Assembly (NCBI RefSeq): GCF_001295925.1
Contig: NZ_LJHQ01000065.1
Coordinates: 1 to 57,336 of the forward strand
Reading direction: 5' to 3'
Origin: Allobosea sp. AAP35
GTDB taxonomy: Bacteria; Pseudomonadota; Alphaproteobacteria; Rhizobiales; Beijerinckiaceae
Length of the DNA stretch: 57,336 bases
Shown in pieces: positions 1-9,271 of the stretch (position 1 is its first letter; each line of letters opens with the position of its first letter). Made by a program: the position numbers and the translations under genes. The notes under the pieces are model-generated. The model was not told the origin of the DNA. It saw nothing but the letters and a program-made list of their open reading frames with translations, and did no database searches.

Positions 1-1
1 T

Positions 2-106
2 CGTCATTCCGGACAAGCCGCGAAGCGGCGCCGATCCGGAATCCATCGTAAGGCATTGCCCTATGATGGATTCCGGATCTCCGCTTCGCTACGTCCGGAA
101 TGACGG
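2..106. repeat. Palindromic intergenic repeat, family A (copy 1)
   Basis: This is a long imperfect inverted repeat. The outer arms read GTCATTCCGGAC and GTCCGGAATGAC; inner arms GGAATCCATC and GATGGATTCC surround a short loop, and GC-rich AAGCCGCGAAGCGGC-type sequence lies between. Related copies occur near 21.1 kb and 24.0 kb, with a deleted form near 44.1 kb. It lies just beyond the 3' end of the TRAP binding-protein gene. Confidence 0.8.
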
Positions 107-135
107 CGCGCTAAACATCAGGAGGCCAGTGCCGT

Positions 136-1233
136 TCACCGCATCTGCGCCGCCATCTGGGCGTTGAAGGCGTCGAAGGGCAGCTCGGCGACGCGGAACC
201 AGAGGTTCTCCTTCTTCCAGTACGGCAGGAAGGAATCGTAGAACGTCTTGAATTCGGGGTTCTTGGCCGAAAGCTCGCCATAGAGCGCGAACGCCTCCTT
301 GAACGCCGCCTGCATCACCTCTTGCGGGAAGGGCCGCAACTCGGCGCCGGTCCCGGCGAGGCGGATCAGCGCATCGGGGTTGCCATGGTCGTATTTCGCC
401 ATGCAGAGCGCGTTCGCCTCGGCGCAGGCTGCTTCGACGATCGCCTTGTAGGAGGCCGGCAGCGCGTTCCACTTCTCGGTGTTGACGATGAAGCTGACAT
501 TGGCGTTCCCCTCCCAAAAGCCGGGGTAATAGTAGTATTTCGCGACCTTCTGGAAGCCGAGCTTCTCGTCGTCGAGCGGCCCCGAGAACTCGACCGCATC
601 GAGCGTGCCGCGCTCCAGCGCCGGGTAGATGTCGCCACCGGCGATCTGCTGCGGCACGACGCCAAGCCTCGCCATGATCTGCCCGCCCATGCCGGCGATG
701 CGCATCTTCAGGCCCTTCAGATCCTCCAGCGACTTGATTTCCTTGCGGTACCAGCCGCCCATCTGCGCGCCGGTGTTGCCCGACGGGATGGTGTGGATGT
801 TGAACTTACGCATGAAGGCGCGGCACAGTTCCAGCCCGCCGCCGGCATAGAGCCAGGCGTTCTGCTGGCGGGTGTTGAAGCCGAAGGGCAGCGAGGTCTC
901 GAAGGCGAAAGCCGGGTCCTTGCCGACATAGAAGCTCGACAGGGTGTGGCTGCACTCGACCGTGCCGTTCTGGACGGCGTCGAGTGCCTGCAGTCCGGGC
1001 ACGATCTCGCCGGGCGCGAAGACCTGGATCTGGAAATTGCCGTCGGTCGCTTCGGCGACGCGCTTGGCGACCTGGGTCGAGATGCCAAACAGCGTGTCGA
1101 GGCTCTTGGGATAGCTCGATGTCAGCCGCCAGTTGACCTTGGGCTGCGCGGTCTGGGCGATGGCGGGGGCGGCGACGAGCGCGCTGCCGGCAGCGCCGGT
1201 CGCGGCTGTCTTCACGAAATTGCGACGGTCCAT
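136..1233 (-). CDS. TRAP transporter solute-binding protein, DctP/TakP type
   Basis: This is the periplasmic binding component of a tripartite ATP-independent transporter. The 365-aa product starts with a twin-arginine leader (RRNFVK, then an Ala-rich stretch ending AIAQ), so it is probably exported folded. The body shows TakP-family signatures: SLDTLFG, GEIVPGLQALDAVQNGTVE, a TGAQMGGWYRKE segment and a Tyr-rich YYYYPGFWEGN stretch. TakP proteins bind 2-oxoacids with a cation, so such a ligand is a reasonable inference but not shown. I chose the ATG preceded by GGAGGACTACC; an in-frame start 24 codons upstream lacks a comparable site. No DctQ or DctM membrane subunit lies in the window, so they are either left of base 1 or elsewhere. 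Confidence 0.9.
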   Translation of the reverse strand: MDRRNFVKTAATGAAGSALVAAPAIAQTAQPKVNWRLTSSYPKSLDTLFGISTQVAKRVAEATDGNFQIQVFAPGEIVPGLQALDAVQNGTVECSHTLSSFYVGKDPAFAFETSLPFGFNTRQQNAWLYAGGGLELCRAFMRKFNIHTIPSGNTGAQMGGWYRKEIKSLEDLKGLKMRIAGMGGQIMARLGVVPQQIAGGDIYPALERGTLDAVEFSGPLDDEKLGFQKVAKYYYYPGFWEGNANVSFIVNTEKWNALPASYKAIVEAACAEANALCMAKYDHGNPDALIRLAGTGAELRPFPQEVMQAAFKEAFALYGELSAKNPEFKTFYDSFLPYWKKENLWFRVAELPFDAFNAQMAAQMR

Positions 1234-1375
1234 GGTAGTCCTCCGGTCGTTCTTATGGTCTTGGGTCCACGGCGTCAGCGGGCTATCGCGGCGGACCTGC
1301 CGCACCGCTCATCGCATGAAACGACGGCGCGAACCATCGTTGGTCTGCCGGCAGGCATTGCGCCCCACGCGAACG

Positions 1376-1410
1376 AAAAAACCGGCGGCGCCAGAAGCGC
1401 CGCCGGTTTT
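1376..1410 (-). terminator. Rho-independent terminator of the dgt-argS-SPOR operon
   Basis: A GC-rich stem with arms ACCGGCGGCG and CGCCGCCGGT is flanked by an A-run on the plus strand, which reads as a T-run on the minus strand. It lies about 30 bases past the SPOR gene stop. A shorter T-run on the plus side could make it bidirectional. Confidence 0.8.
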
Positions 1411-1438
1411 CGCAGAACCTGGGCTTGCGCCCGTGGGA

Positions 1439-3094
1439 TCAATTCTTGGCGATGAAGCACTGTCCGCCGGCTGCCTGCAGGGCGGTGCACATCGCCGTGG
1501 CGTCGTCGCGCGAATAAGGCCCGACCCGGAGGCGGAACACCGTCTTGCCGCCGGCCAGTTCGGTCTTGCGCACGATGGGCGCCTGGCCGCTGAGCTGGCC
1601 GGGATATTTGCGCTGCAGCGCCGCGAAGGTCGCGCGCGCCTCCGATTCGCTGCCGGGCGCTCCGAGCTGGACGACAAAGTCGCCCGTGCCGCTGCGAATC
1701 GCCGCCGTGGCCGGTGCGGCAGGCGGCGCGGTGGTGGCCGGCGCGCTGGCGATGCGCAGGGGGCCGGACGGCGTCGTTGCGGGCGCTGCGGCGCGGTCCT
1801 GAACCTTGGGGGGCTCCTGCACCGGCGTCGTCGCGCGCGGCCGAGGCTGGGCCGTCGCCGAAGCCGTATCCGATGCAGCGATCGAGGCCGGGCGAGCCGG
1901 CGAGGCCGAGCCGGTGACGAGGGGCGCCGCGCCGTTGCTGGGCCCGGCCGAACCATTGGCCGGTGTTGCGGGCGTGCCGTCGGGACGGATCGAGACCGTG
2001 CGGACCCGGCGCGGCTCACCCAGACCTGGGACAGGGGGCACGGGGGTCAGCAGCGGCTCCGACGGCATCAGATCGCGTGCGATGGCCGCGGGGGCCTGCG
2101 CCAGCGGATCGGCGGATGGGGTCGTCGCCGTGCCGGTTCCGGGACCGGGCAGCACGACGCGGGCCGGCAGCGAGCGCGCCGCCTGCTGGACGTCGACCGG
2201 CTGTTCTTCGCGGCTCACGACCTTTGTCTGAGCGGTCTGCGCCTCGCCGGGGCGCTCATAGATCTGCTTGTTCTGGTTGGGAATCTCGGCTCCGCCGGGA
2301 TTGACCGGTTCGACCTTGGTCGGTCCGGTATCGGCCGCGATGACCGGCGGCTGACCGCCCGAAGGAGAGGTCGTACCGCGCATCGACATGACGGCGCCAA
2401 CGCCGACCACGCCGACCACGATCAGGGCAGCTGCGGTATAGAGACCTCTGCGGGAGCGGCGCGGCTCGAGGTCCGGCAACTCGTCTTCCGCCTGAAGCTG
2501 CGCCTGCGACGGATGTGCATCGTAAGGCGTCGGCTGTTCGTAATCGGGATAGGTCTGGTGCTCCGCGTCGAGATCGCGCGGCATCCCGGCTTGCGCCTGC
2601 GGCGCGATCGGGTGCTGGTACTGCGGCTGGTAGGCTTGCGGCGCGGGCTGATCGAAGCCCTCATCGGCCACCTCGAAACGGGGCTCCGCCCGCTTCGCGT
2701 CGGGCGCGGCCTGGGCGGGCACGGCTCGCGGCGCATCGCTGCGCCGCAGCAGCGCCTCGAATTCGTCGAGCGCTCCACGCAGTTCGGCCGGGGGCGGCGA
2801 CTGCTCAACAGCTGACTGCAGCTGCTGGACAGGATCGAATGAGGGTTCCAGGCGCGACGCCGCATCATGGTTCGCGGATTGGGCAGGCCATGATGCCGGC
2901 GCCCTGCTCCCCCCCGACACCTGACCGCGATGGCCGAAGATGTCCTTCAGCGGATCGCCCTGATCGACGATGCGCGTCAGTTCGGCGAGCGGATCGACGG
3001 GCTTGCCGACCTTCGGCGCCTGCCCGGCACTGCGAAGCTGGCGCTCGAGATCTTCGAGATCGAGGGCGAAACGGTTTCTTGCGGGCTCACTCAT
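1439..3094 (-). CDS. SPOR-domain envelope protein
   Basis: The product is a roughly 551-aa single-pass inner-membrane protein. It has an acidic, Pro/Gln-rich cytoplasmic N-terminal part, one membrane segment (GLYTAAALIVVGVVGVGAVMS), a long low-complexity Pro/Ala/Thr-rich periplasmic linker, and a C-terminal SPOR domain (FVVQLGAPGSESEARATF to the end). SPOR domains bind denuded septal peptidoglycan, so a septum-related role is likely. It follows argS by 99 bases in the same direction, as in many Hyphomicrobiales. The ATG starting MSEPARNR was chosen; an ATG four codons upstream is possible. Confidence 0.85.
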   Translation of the reverse strand: MSEPARNRFALDLEDLERQLRSAGQAPKVGKPVDPLAELTRIVDQGDPLKDIFGHRGQVSGGSRAPASWPAQSANHDAASRLEPSFDPVQQLQSAVEQSPPPAELRGALDEFEALLRRSDAPRAVPAQAAPDAKRAEPRFEVADEGFDQPAPQAYQPQYQHPIAPQAQAGMPRDLDAEHQTYPDYEQPTPYDAHPSQAQLQAEDELPDLEPRRSRRGLYTAAALIVVGVVGVGAVMSMRGTTSPSGGQPPVIAADTGPTKVEPVNPGGAEIPNQNKQIYERPGEAQTAQTKVVSREEQPVDVQQAARSLPARVVLPGPGTGTATTPSADPLAQAPAAIARDLMPSEPLLTPVPPVPGLGEPRRVRTVSIRPDGTPATPANGSAGPSNGAAPLVTGSASPARPASIAASDTASATAQPRPRATTPVQEPPKVQDRAAAPATTPSGPLRIASAPATTAPPAAPATAAIRSGTGDFVVQLGAPGSESEARATFAALQRKYPGQLSGQAPIVRKTELAGGKTVFRLRVGPYSRDDATAMCTALQAAGGQCFIAKN

Positions 3095-3193
3095 GGCTTG
3101 ATCCATTCCAGCGCAGGCCACCCGGCGCGCATGGATTCCCATTGCGCCTCGCGGTCAACCTGACCTTGTGCGCGCTGAGGGCCAAGCGGGCCG

Positions 3194-4957
3194 TCAGCGC
3201 ATCTCTTCCGGCGCCGCAACTCCAGCGACTGCCAGACCGGAAGCAAGAACGCTGCGCACCGCATGCACAAACGCCAACCTCGCCACAGTCGACTCTCGAT
3301 CAGTTTGATTAACGAACCGTAATTGCGGCGAGTCTTTGCCCTTGTTCCACAGCGAGTGAAATGCGCTCGCAAGCTCGTGAACGAAGAAGGCCACGCGATG
3401 CGGCTCATGGGCACTCGCCGCGCCTTCGATGATTCGGGGATAGGCCGCGATCAACTTGACGATACCAAGCTCGGCCTCATCGGTCAGGCGCGCCAGATCC
3501 GCCTGCGCCAAGGCGGACGGTGCCAGATCGAGATCGGGGAAGGTCTCCCGTGCCTGCCGGAAGATCGAGGCACAGCGCGCATGCGCATACTGGACGTAGA
3601 AGACCGGGTTGTCCTTTGACTGCTCGACCACCTTGGCCAGATCGAAATCGAGCGTCGCGTCGTTCTTGCGGAAGATCATCATGAAGCGGACCGCATCGCG
3701 GCCAACCTCGTCGATGACCTCGCGCAGCGTGACGAAATCGCCCGAGCGCTTCGACATCTTCACCGGCTCGCCGTTGCGCAAAAGCTTGACGAGCTGGCAG
3801 AGCTTGACGTCTAGGCTGCCCTTTTCATGCGTCACCGCCTTCACCGCCGCCTGCATGCGCTTGACGTAGCCGCCATGATCGGCGCCCCACACGTCGATCA
3901 TCTGGGCGAAGCCGCGGGTGAATTTCGAGCGGTGATAGGCGATGTCGTTGGCGAAATAGGTGTAGCTGCCATCCGACTTCAGCAGCGGACGGTCGACGTC
4001 GTCGCCGAACTGCGTGGCGCGGAACAGCGCCTGCTCGCGGTCCTCCCAATCCTCGTCCTTCTGGCCCTTGGGCGGCGGCAACCGGCCCTGATAGATCAGG
4101 TCACGGGCGCGCAGATCCGCGATCGTCTCGGCGACAGCATCGCCTCCGCCCGCAACATCCTGCAGAGAACGCTCCGAGAAGAACACGTCATGGACGACGC
4201 CGAGAGCCGCGAGATCGTCGCGGATCATCGCCATCATGCCGTCGATGGCCACGGAACGAACTAGCGGCAACCATTCGGCTTCAGACTTCGCCAGCAGCGC
4301 ATCGCCATACGTCTTCGCCAGCGTCTGCCCGACCGAAACGAGGTAATCGCCGGGATAGAGTCCCTCCGGGATCGTGATCGTCTCGCCCAGCGCCTCGCGA
4401 TAGCGCAGGAAGGCCGAGCGCGCGAGCACATCGACCTGCGCCCCGGCATCGTTGATGTAGTATTCGCGCGTCACGTCATGGCCGGCGAAGGCGAGGATAT
4501 TGGCGAGCGCATCGCCGAACACGGCACCGCGCCCATGGCCGACATGCATCGGCCCGGTCGGGTTGGCCGAGACATATTCGACATTGATCCTGGGCTCGGG
4601 CTTGGCCGCGCCGCGTCCGTAGTCCTGCCCGCGCTCGACGGCATCCTTCAGGATCGCGGTGAAGACGGAAGGCTCGAGCGTCAGATTGATGAATCCGGGG
4701 CCGGCGATCTCCGCCTTCACGATCTCGCCGTCCTTGACGAGTTCCTCGACCAGCAGCGCCGCGAGCGCACGCGGGTTCGTCCCGGCCTCCTTGGCCAGCA
4801 CCATCGCGGCATTGGTCGCCAGATCGCCATGGCTGGTATCGCGCGTCGGCTCGACCACGACGCGGCCGAAATCGAGCCCCGCAGGCAGCGCACCGCGCTC
4901 GGCGAGCGCCGACAGCGCGGCATTGACGCGGGCGGAATAGGTCTCGAACAGGTTCAT
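3194..4957 (-). CDS. argS: Arginyl-tRNA synthetase
   Basis: This class I aminoacyl-tRNA synthetase charges tRNA-Arg in the cytoplasm. The 587-aa protein shows the N-terminal additional domain, the HIGH-like signature ([20 protein letters not shown]), a KMSKRSG loop and the C-terminal DALR anticodon-binding domain. The start at [11 protein letters not shown] matches the family; the longer reading frame upstream is rich in Arg and Pro and overlaps dgt. It is the middle gene of dgt-argS-SPOR, 55 bases after dgt. Confidence 0.97.
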   Translation of the reverse strand: MNLFETYSARVNAALSALAERGALPAGLDFGRVVVEPTRDTSHGDLATNAAMVLAKEAGTNPRALAALLVEELVKDGEIVKAEIAGPGFINLTLEPSVFTAILKDAVERGQDYGRGAAKPEPRINVEYVSANPTGPMHVGHGRGAVFGDALANILAFAGHDVTREYYINDAGAQVDVLARSAFLRYREALGETITIPEGLYPGDYLVSVGQTLAKTYGDALLAKSEAEWLPLVRSVAIDGMMAMIRDDLAALGVVHDVFFSERSLQDVAGGGDAVAETIADLRARDLIYQGRLPPPKGQKDEDWEDREQALFRATQFGDDVDRPLLKSDGSYTYFANDIAYHRSKFTRGFAQMIDVWGADHGGYVKRMQAAVKAVTHEKGSLDVKLCQLVKLLRNGEPVKMSKRSGDFVTLREVIDEVGRDAVRFMMIFRKNDATLDFDLAKVVEQSKDNPVFYVQYAHARCASIFRQARETFPDLDLAPSALAQADLARLTDEAELGIVKLIAAYPRIIEGAASAHEPHRVAFFVHELASAFHSLWNKGKDSPQLRFVNQTDRESTVARLAFVHAVRSVLASGLAVAGVAAPEEMR

Positions 4958-5012
4958 GGCGGCCAATATCTGCTGCAAAACGGCAGGTCGGGAAGGTCGG
5001 GAGGGTCCGGCC

Positions 5013-6260
5013 CTATCGCAGCGAGGGGGTCGCGTCAAACAGGCGGCGATGTTCGTCGAGCGCGTACCAGTCGGTCATGCCGGCGATGTAGTCGGCGATG
5101 CGCCGCGCCCGGCGCTGCGCGTCGAGGCGCTCGCAACCCGCAGCCCAGTCCGCCGGCATCAGGGCCGGATCGGCGCTGAAGCGCGCGAACAGATCGCGCA
5201 CCACCTGCGCCGCCTGCTCGCGGATCGGCGCGATCCGGGCATGGCGGTACATGTTGGGGTAGAGGAAGGCCTTGATGGCGCGGTCGGCGGCCTCGATCGC
5301 GGCTGGAAAGGCGATGACGGGCCGCCCTGCCCGGCGTACCGCATCGGCATCCACCGGCGCCAAATCCGCAAGGCGTTCCTGCGATTCGCCGATGACGCCC
5401 TCGACGAAGCGCGTGATCACCCGCCGGACCAATTCGTTGGTGGCCCGCGTCGTCTCCAGACCCGGATGCAGGCCCTCGATCTCGTCGAGCAGATCGGCAA
5501 GGAAGGGCACGGCTCGCAGGTCGGAGAGCCCAAACAGCCCCGCCCGCAAACCGTCGTCGATGTCATGGGCGTTGTAGGCGATGTCGTCGGCGAGCGCCGC
5601 CGCCTGCGCCTCGGCGGAGGCGTAAGTGTCGAGCCAGAGATCCTGCTTGGACTGGTATTCGACGATCGCGGCCGGAATGCCCGCCTCCGCATAGCGCTCG
5701 GTCGGAGCCCCGTCGGCCAGCAGCAGCGGGCCATTATGCTTGACCAGCCCCTCCAGCGTCTCCCAGGTCAGGTTCAGCCCGTCGAAGCCGGCATAGCGCC
5801 GCTCCAACCGCGTCACGATCCGCAGCGTCTGGGCGTTGTGGTCGAAGCCGCCGAACGCGGCCATGCACTCCGCCAGCGCATCCTCGCCGGTGTGGCCGAA
5901 GGGCGTGTGACCGAGGTCGTGGGCCAGCGCCAGCGCCTCCGCCAGATCCTCGTCGAGCCCCAGCGCCCGCGCCAGAGCCCGCGCGATCTGCGCGACCTCG
6001 ATCGTATGCGTCAGCCTTGTGCGGAAATGGTCGCCTTCATGCGAGACGAAAACCTGCGTCTTGTGCTTCAGCCGCCGGAATGCGGTCGAATGGATGATGC
6101 GGTCGCGGTCGCGCTGATAGGGATTGCGCGTCGGCGAGGCCGGTTCGGCAACCAGCCTGCCCCGGCTCGTCGCGGTCCGGCAGGCATAAGGCGCGCGCCA
6201 GCGATCGCCGGGCTCGCGCGCGGAACCGGCCATTGGGTCGAAGATGTCCGGATGCGGCAT
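5013..6260 (-). CDS. dgt: dGTP triphosphohydrolase-like HD protein
   Basis: This metal-dependent phosphohydrolase of the dGTPase family hydrolyses dNTPs to deoxynucleoside and triphosphate. The 415-aa product carries the HD signature ([10 protein letters not shown], then [16 protein letters not shown]) and the family N-terminal segment [27 protein letters not shown]. Start choice lies between this ATG (MPHPDIFDP) and one nine codons later; GAGG lies just upstream of the chosen one. It is divergent from erpA across about 97 bases and heads the argS operon. The exact nucleotide specificity of alphaproteobacterial members is not settled by sequence. Confidence 0.92.
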   Translation of the reverse strand: MPHPDIFDPMAGSAREPGDRWRAPYACRTATSRGRLVAEPASPTRNPYQRDRDRIIHSTAFRRLKHKTQVFVSHEGDHFRTRLTHTIEVAQIARALARALGLDEDLAEALALAHDLGHTPFGHTGEDALAECMAAFGGFDHNAQTLRIVTRLERRYAGFDGLNLTWETLEGLVKHNGPLLLADGAPTERYAEAGIPAAIVEYQSKQDLWLDTYASAEAQAAALADDIAYNAHDIDDGLRAGLFGLSDLRAVPFLADLLDEIEGLHPGLETTRATNELVRRVITRFVEGVIGESQERLADLAPVDADAVRRAGRPVIAFPAAIEAADRAIKAFLYPNMYRHARIAPIREQAAQVVRDLFARFSADPALMPADWAAGCERLDAQRRARRIADYIAGMTDWYALDEHRRLFDATPSLR

Positions 6261-6307
6261 GGCGGCCTCGTCGCCGCCCCGGCTTGTGGAGGCGCTGCGC
6301 CGCAATT

Positions 6308-6328
6308 ACCTTCGCAGGCAACGAAGGT
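6308..6328. promoter_or_regulatory. Inverted repeat between dgt and erpA
   Basis: Arms ACCTTCG and CGAAGGT, seven bases each, are separated by seven bases. They lie about 30 bases before the erpA start and 48 bases from the dgt start, where an operator for the divergent pair would be expected. The sequence does not match the RirA or Irr boxes known to me, so the factor is unknown. Confidence 0.35.
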
Positions 6329-6357
6329 GCAAGGAGCTTCTGCTCCGGGAGACCGCC

Positions 6358-6708
6358 ATGACCGCTATTCTGGAAACCCCACCGCGCGGCGTAGCCGTGA
6401 CGGACAGGGCCGCGACCCGCATTCTCTCGGTGATGGCTCATGAGCCACCGGGCTCGATGCTGCGCGTCAGCGTCGCTGGAGGCGGCTGCTCAGGCTTTCA
6501 GTACATCTTCGATGTCGATAGCGAGAAGGCGCCCGGCGACCTCGTGATCGAGCGCCACGGCGCCACCGTGCTGATCGACGAGACCTCGCTCGATCTGCTC
6601 GAAGGCTGCACCATCGACTTCGTCGACGACCTGGTCGGCCAATCCTTCAAGATCACCAATCCCAACGCAACGAGTTCCTGTGGCTGCGGGACATCGTTTG
6701 CGTTGTGA
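6358..6708 (+). CDS. erpA: Iron-sulfur cluster insertion protein, ErpA/HesB family
   Basis: This A-type carrier delivers Fe-S clusters to apoproteins. The 116-aa product has the three conserved cysteines in GGGCSGFQY and the C-terminal SCGCGTSF motif, and ends a few residues later as the family does. The ATG follows GGGAGACCGCC; a longer frame upstream has no family similarity. It is divergent from dgt, a neighbourhood common in Hyphomicrobiales. Assignment to ErpA rather than IscA rests on this context and overall sequence. Confidence 0.9.
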   Translation: MTAILETPPRGVAVTDRAATRILSVMAHEPPGSMLRVSVAGGGCSGFQYIFDVDSEKAPGDLVIERHGATVLIDETSLDLLEGCTIDFVDDLVGQSFKITNPNATSSCGCGTSFAL

Positions 6709-6711
6709 AGC

Positions 6712-6816
6712 GTCATGGTCGGGCCTGACCCGACCATCTCAGGCCGGAACAGGTGCTATTCGCGGCATCAGAAGCTTGCTGGGATGAGATTCTCGGGTCG
6801 AGCCCGAGCATGACGG
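6712..6816. repeat. Palindromic intergenic repeat, family C (copy 1)
   Basis: A nine-base-pair hairpin (ATGGTCGGG, loop CCTGA, CCCGACCAT) lies directly past erpA. A second palindrome with CTCGGG and CCCGAG arms follows and ends in CATGACGG. The first hairpin could end erpA transcription although no T-run follows. Relatives occur near 47.1 and 48.6 kb. Confidence 0.6.
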
Positions 6817-6832
6817 GAGGCTACGGGCCCCC

Positions 6833-7441
6833 TCAGTGCGAGCTGGGCGCCCCGCCCTGCTCCAGCCGGATCTCGGCCGCCATCAGGCCCTTGGGCCCAG
6901 GCCCGTAGCGCACCAGCACGGTCTGGCCGGGAATCAGCTCGACCAGCCCGTAGCGCCGCATCGTTTCCATATGGACGAAGATGTCGGGCGCATTCTCGCC
7001 GGCCGAGACGAAGCCGAAGCCGCGCAGCCGGTTGAACCATTTCACCGTCATGCGCTCGAGCCCGCTTGTTGGCGTGACCTGAACATTGGTGCGCGCCAGC
7101 GGCATCTCGGCGGGATGGCGTGCCGCGCTGGTGTCGATCGACAAAACCCGGATCGCCTGGCGGCCGCGCGGCTTCTCGATGACCTCGAGCACGATGTGAG
7201 CGCCTTCGGCGATGGCGTTGAAACCGTCGCGTTTCAGGATGGTGACATGGACCAGCACATCGGCGCCGCCATCCTCGGGCACAACGAAGCCGTAGCCCTT
7301 GCTGACGTCGAACCATTTGACATGGCCGCTGAGCTCGACACCCGTCTCCAGGCCGTCGGCACCGTCGAGCCGCATGATGCGGTTCAGAGACTGGATCGGC
7401 CCCATGGGTGGCCGCCCGTTCCCACCATACTCGTCGGACAT
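6833..7441 (-). CDS. Two-domain cold-shock protein
   Basis: The 202-aa protein contains two cold-shock domains that bind single-stranded RNA or DNA. The first (about residues 38-105) has GHVKWFDVSKGYGFVVPEDGGADVLVH; the second (about 130-195) has MTVKWFNRLRGFGFVSAGENAPDIFVH. Both keep the aromatic RNP1 (GYGFV, GFGFV) and RNP2 (VLVHV, IFVHM) residues. Typical bacterial Csps are about 70 aa with one domain; the tandem form is widespread in alphaproteobacteria, so both domains are likely functional. Transcribed alone. Confidence 0.92.
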   Translation of the reverse strand: MSDEYGGNGRPPMGPIQSLNRIMRLDGADGLETGVELSGHVKWFDVSKGYGFVVPEDGGADVLVHVTILKRDGFNAIAEGAHIVLEVIEKPRGRQAIRVLSIDTSAARHPAEMPLARTNVQVTPTSGLERMTVKWFNRLRGFGFVSAGENAPDIFVHMETMRRYGLVELIPGQTVLVRYGPGPKGLMAAEIRLEQGGAPSSH

Positions 7442-7616
7442 GTGCCGCTGACCCCCGCCGCCACGAACAGCTTGATTCGTGCCCCTACGATACCATTGCT
7501 GCTGAGTCGCGATACAGCCGGCTTCGCGGTATCCACACCTGCACCACCCAAAATGCGTGCGCGGGATGATTTTTGAGATAGATCAAGCGCGGTGAGGCGG
7601 CCCTGCGATCGCCCCG

Positions 7617-8072
7617 TCAGACCGCAGCCGCCGCCACGCCCAGAAGCACCGCGACCGCCCCCGACAAGGCCAGCCGCAGCCGGCCATACCATTCGGGCGC
7701 GACCTCGCGGCAGTACAAGCCATAGTCCAGCAGGCCGAGCAGGATGAAGGCTGCGCAAAGGGTCCATAAAGCACCGACGGGAGACAGAAGCGTGGCGCCC
7801 CAGCCGATCAGGGCCGGCACCACCGCGATGATGAAATCCCGCCGCTGCACCGCCTCGCTTTCATAGCCGATCGCGATCCCCCAGCGGACGCCACCGAGGA
7901 AGGACAGGATCGCGACGCCGTAGACGATCAGCGCCTGCGTCAGCTGCGCGCCGCCGCCCAGCACCGGCAGCGTCAGCCCGGACACCAGCCCGACCGTACA
8001 GGCCAGGAATGGGACGATGCCCGCGACGCCCAGCACGAGCGCGGCGGGCGGGATGGATTTCTCGCTGGACAT
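7617..8072 (-). CDS. DUF3429 inner-membrane protein
   Basis: This 151-aa protein has five probable membrane segments and the DUF3429 features LSFLGGVRWG near residue 58 and a conserved LLDYGLYCR near the C-terminus. Function is unknown for the family. The ATG starting MSSEKSIPP gives the usual length. It stands alone; the 5' flank to 8266 holds no gene I can support. Confidence 0.8.
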   Translation of the reverse strand: MSSEKSIPPAALVLGVAGIVPFLACTVGLVSGLTLPVLGGGAQLTQALIVYGVAILSFLGGVRWGIAIGYESEAVQRRDFIIAVVPALIGWGATLLSPVGALWTLCAAFILLGLLDYGLYCREVAPEWYGRLRLALSGAVAVLLGVAAAAV

Positions 8073-8266
8073 GGCTGGCCTTCGACGGGGCTACGGACGA
8101 CGGGATGGCGACGCCCTGCCCGCATAGCCTGTTTCCGCGCAGCCTCAAGTCCTTTGGCGGCCCTGGACCGAAACGTCGCAGGGGCGTTCAACCCGTGGGC
8201 GGCGCCGGCACCATCCTGTAAGGTCCTACCCGCGCCGGTCGAGCCGGGGGCGGGTCGGTCTCACGA

Positions 8267-8848
8267 TCAGTACTTTCGGAACTGAAAAGCTTCCGCGAAG
8301 GTCAACTCAACCATATCGCCGCGCTTGAGGCGCCGGAGATCGTTCTGAATGGCGGGATCGGACACCGTATGGGTTCGCGCTCCCGCCGGTCCGACGTAGT
8401 TCACGATGCGGGTCGCGGGATCGAAGCTTTCGAACCGCGCCGTCAGCGTGAGCGAGCGCACCACGAATCTCTCCGGAAGGCCCTGGAAGGACGGATCGCT
8501 GACCGCCTCCGAGTAGATGATGCTGGGCTGAGCGCCCCTGCGAGCCCGCCTCGCTCCGAGAATCACCCCTTCGACGCGCCGGATTTCAACCCGATCTCCG
8601 GCATTGATGTTCTGGAGGTCGCCGAACAATTCCGGCACCGCGACCTGCCAGGTATTCCGGCCCTGCCGCACGCGCACGATCCGTTCGGCGGGCTCCACAT
8701 CGACAACCTCGACATTCAATTGTTCGACCTCGACGGGCCCGACGCCAGCGACCATGACAGTCTGGGTCGTAACCACCGGGGAGGATGCACAACCTGCCAG
8801 CCCCGCCGCCAGCGACATCGCAAGCACAATGCTCATTTGCTTCAGCAT
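8267..8848 (-). CDS. Putative outer-membrane lipoprotein of unknown function
   Basis: The 193-aa product has a clear lipoprotein signal: Met-Leu-Lys start, hydrophobic stretch, then the lipobox LAGC with the acylated Cys at residue 20, followed by Ala-Ser-Ser. The mature part is beta-rich, with two similar halves (VVDVEPAERIVRVRQGRNTWQVAV and FESFDPATRIVNYVGPAGARTHTV), suggesting an internal repeat of a small beta fold. GGAG sits eight bases before the ATG. No named family recognised. A second exported protein is encoded just upstream on the same strand, 32 bases apart. Confidence 0.7.
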   Translation of the reverse strand: MLKQMSIVLAMSLAAGLAGCASSPVVTTQTVMVAGVGPVEVEQLNVEVVDVEPAERIVRVRQGRNTWQVAVPELFGDLQNINAGDRVEIRRVEGVILGARRARRGAQPSIIYSEAVSDPSFQGLPERFVVRSLTLTARFESFDPATRIVNYVGPAGARTHTVSDPAIQNDLRRLKRGDMVELTFAEAFQFRKY

Positions 8849-8880
8849 CGGAATTCTCCGTCTGATCGACAGTCAAGGAT

Positions 8881-9117
8881 TCAATAGCGAACGGGGCGCC
8901 TGACCACCGCGCGCCTGGGAGCGACGACCACGGCGCGCGGCGCGACCACGACCGCCCTCGGCGCGACGGCGACCGGACGGCGGACAGCCACCGCGCCGCC
9001 AGCCGAAACGCAGCCGGCGCGCACGACGCCGCGCGCACAGACGACAGCGTTGGCCTCGCTCGACATGAATGTCATTGAACTGCCGATCAGGCAGACCGCC
9101 ATCAGGATTTTTTGCAT
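8881..9117 (-). CDS. Small exported Arg/Val-rich repeat protein
   Basis: This 78-aa protein has a signal peptide ending EANA, two cysteines (residues 27 and 36) and a basic tail built from repeated APRAVVV units. It resembles small basic secreted proteins common in Bosea and Bradyrhizobium with no known function. GGGAGAG precedes the ATG. It probably shares a transcript with the lipoprotein gene downstream. Confidence 0.6.
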   Translation of the reverse strand: MQKILMAVCLIGSSMTFMSSEANAVVCARGVVRAGCVSAGGAVAVRRPVAVAPRAVVVAPRAVVVAPRRAVVRRPVRY

Positions 9118-9271
9118 AGCTCTCTCCCTGCCGGCCTTTTTTATTGAACCGTTGGAGGGATGCTACACCCAATCGACCAGCCTGTCCTAGGGTAAGGTCA
9201 AGAATTCGCCAAAGGCCCGTAGCGACCTCGCGGCCACCGCTTGCCCGTCTCCCAGTCCTTGGCTGCGGACC

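Noticed and set aside
8073..8266. Small open frames in the gap between the DUF3429 and lipoprotein genes
   Set aside because: They are short, lack ribosome sites and show no plausible protein features.
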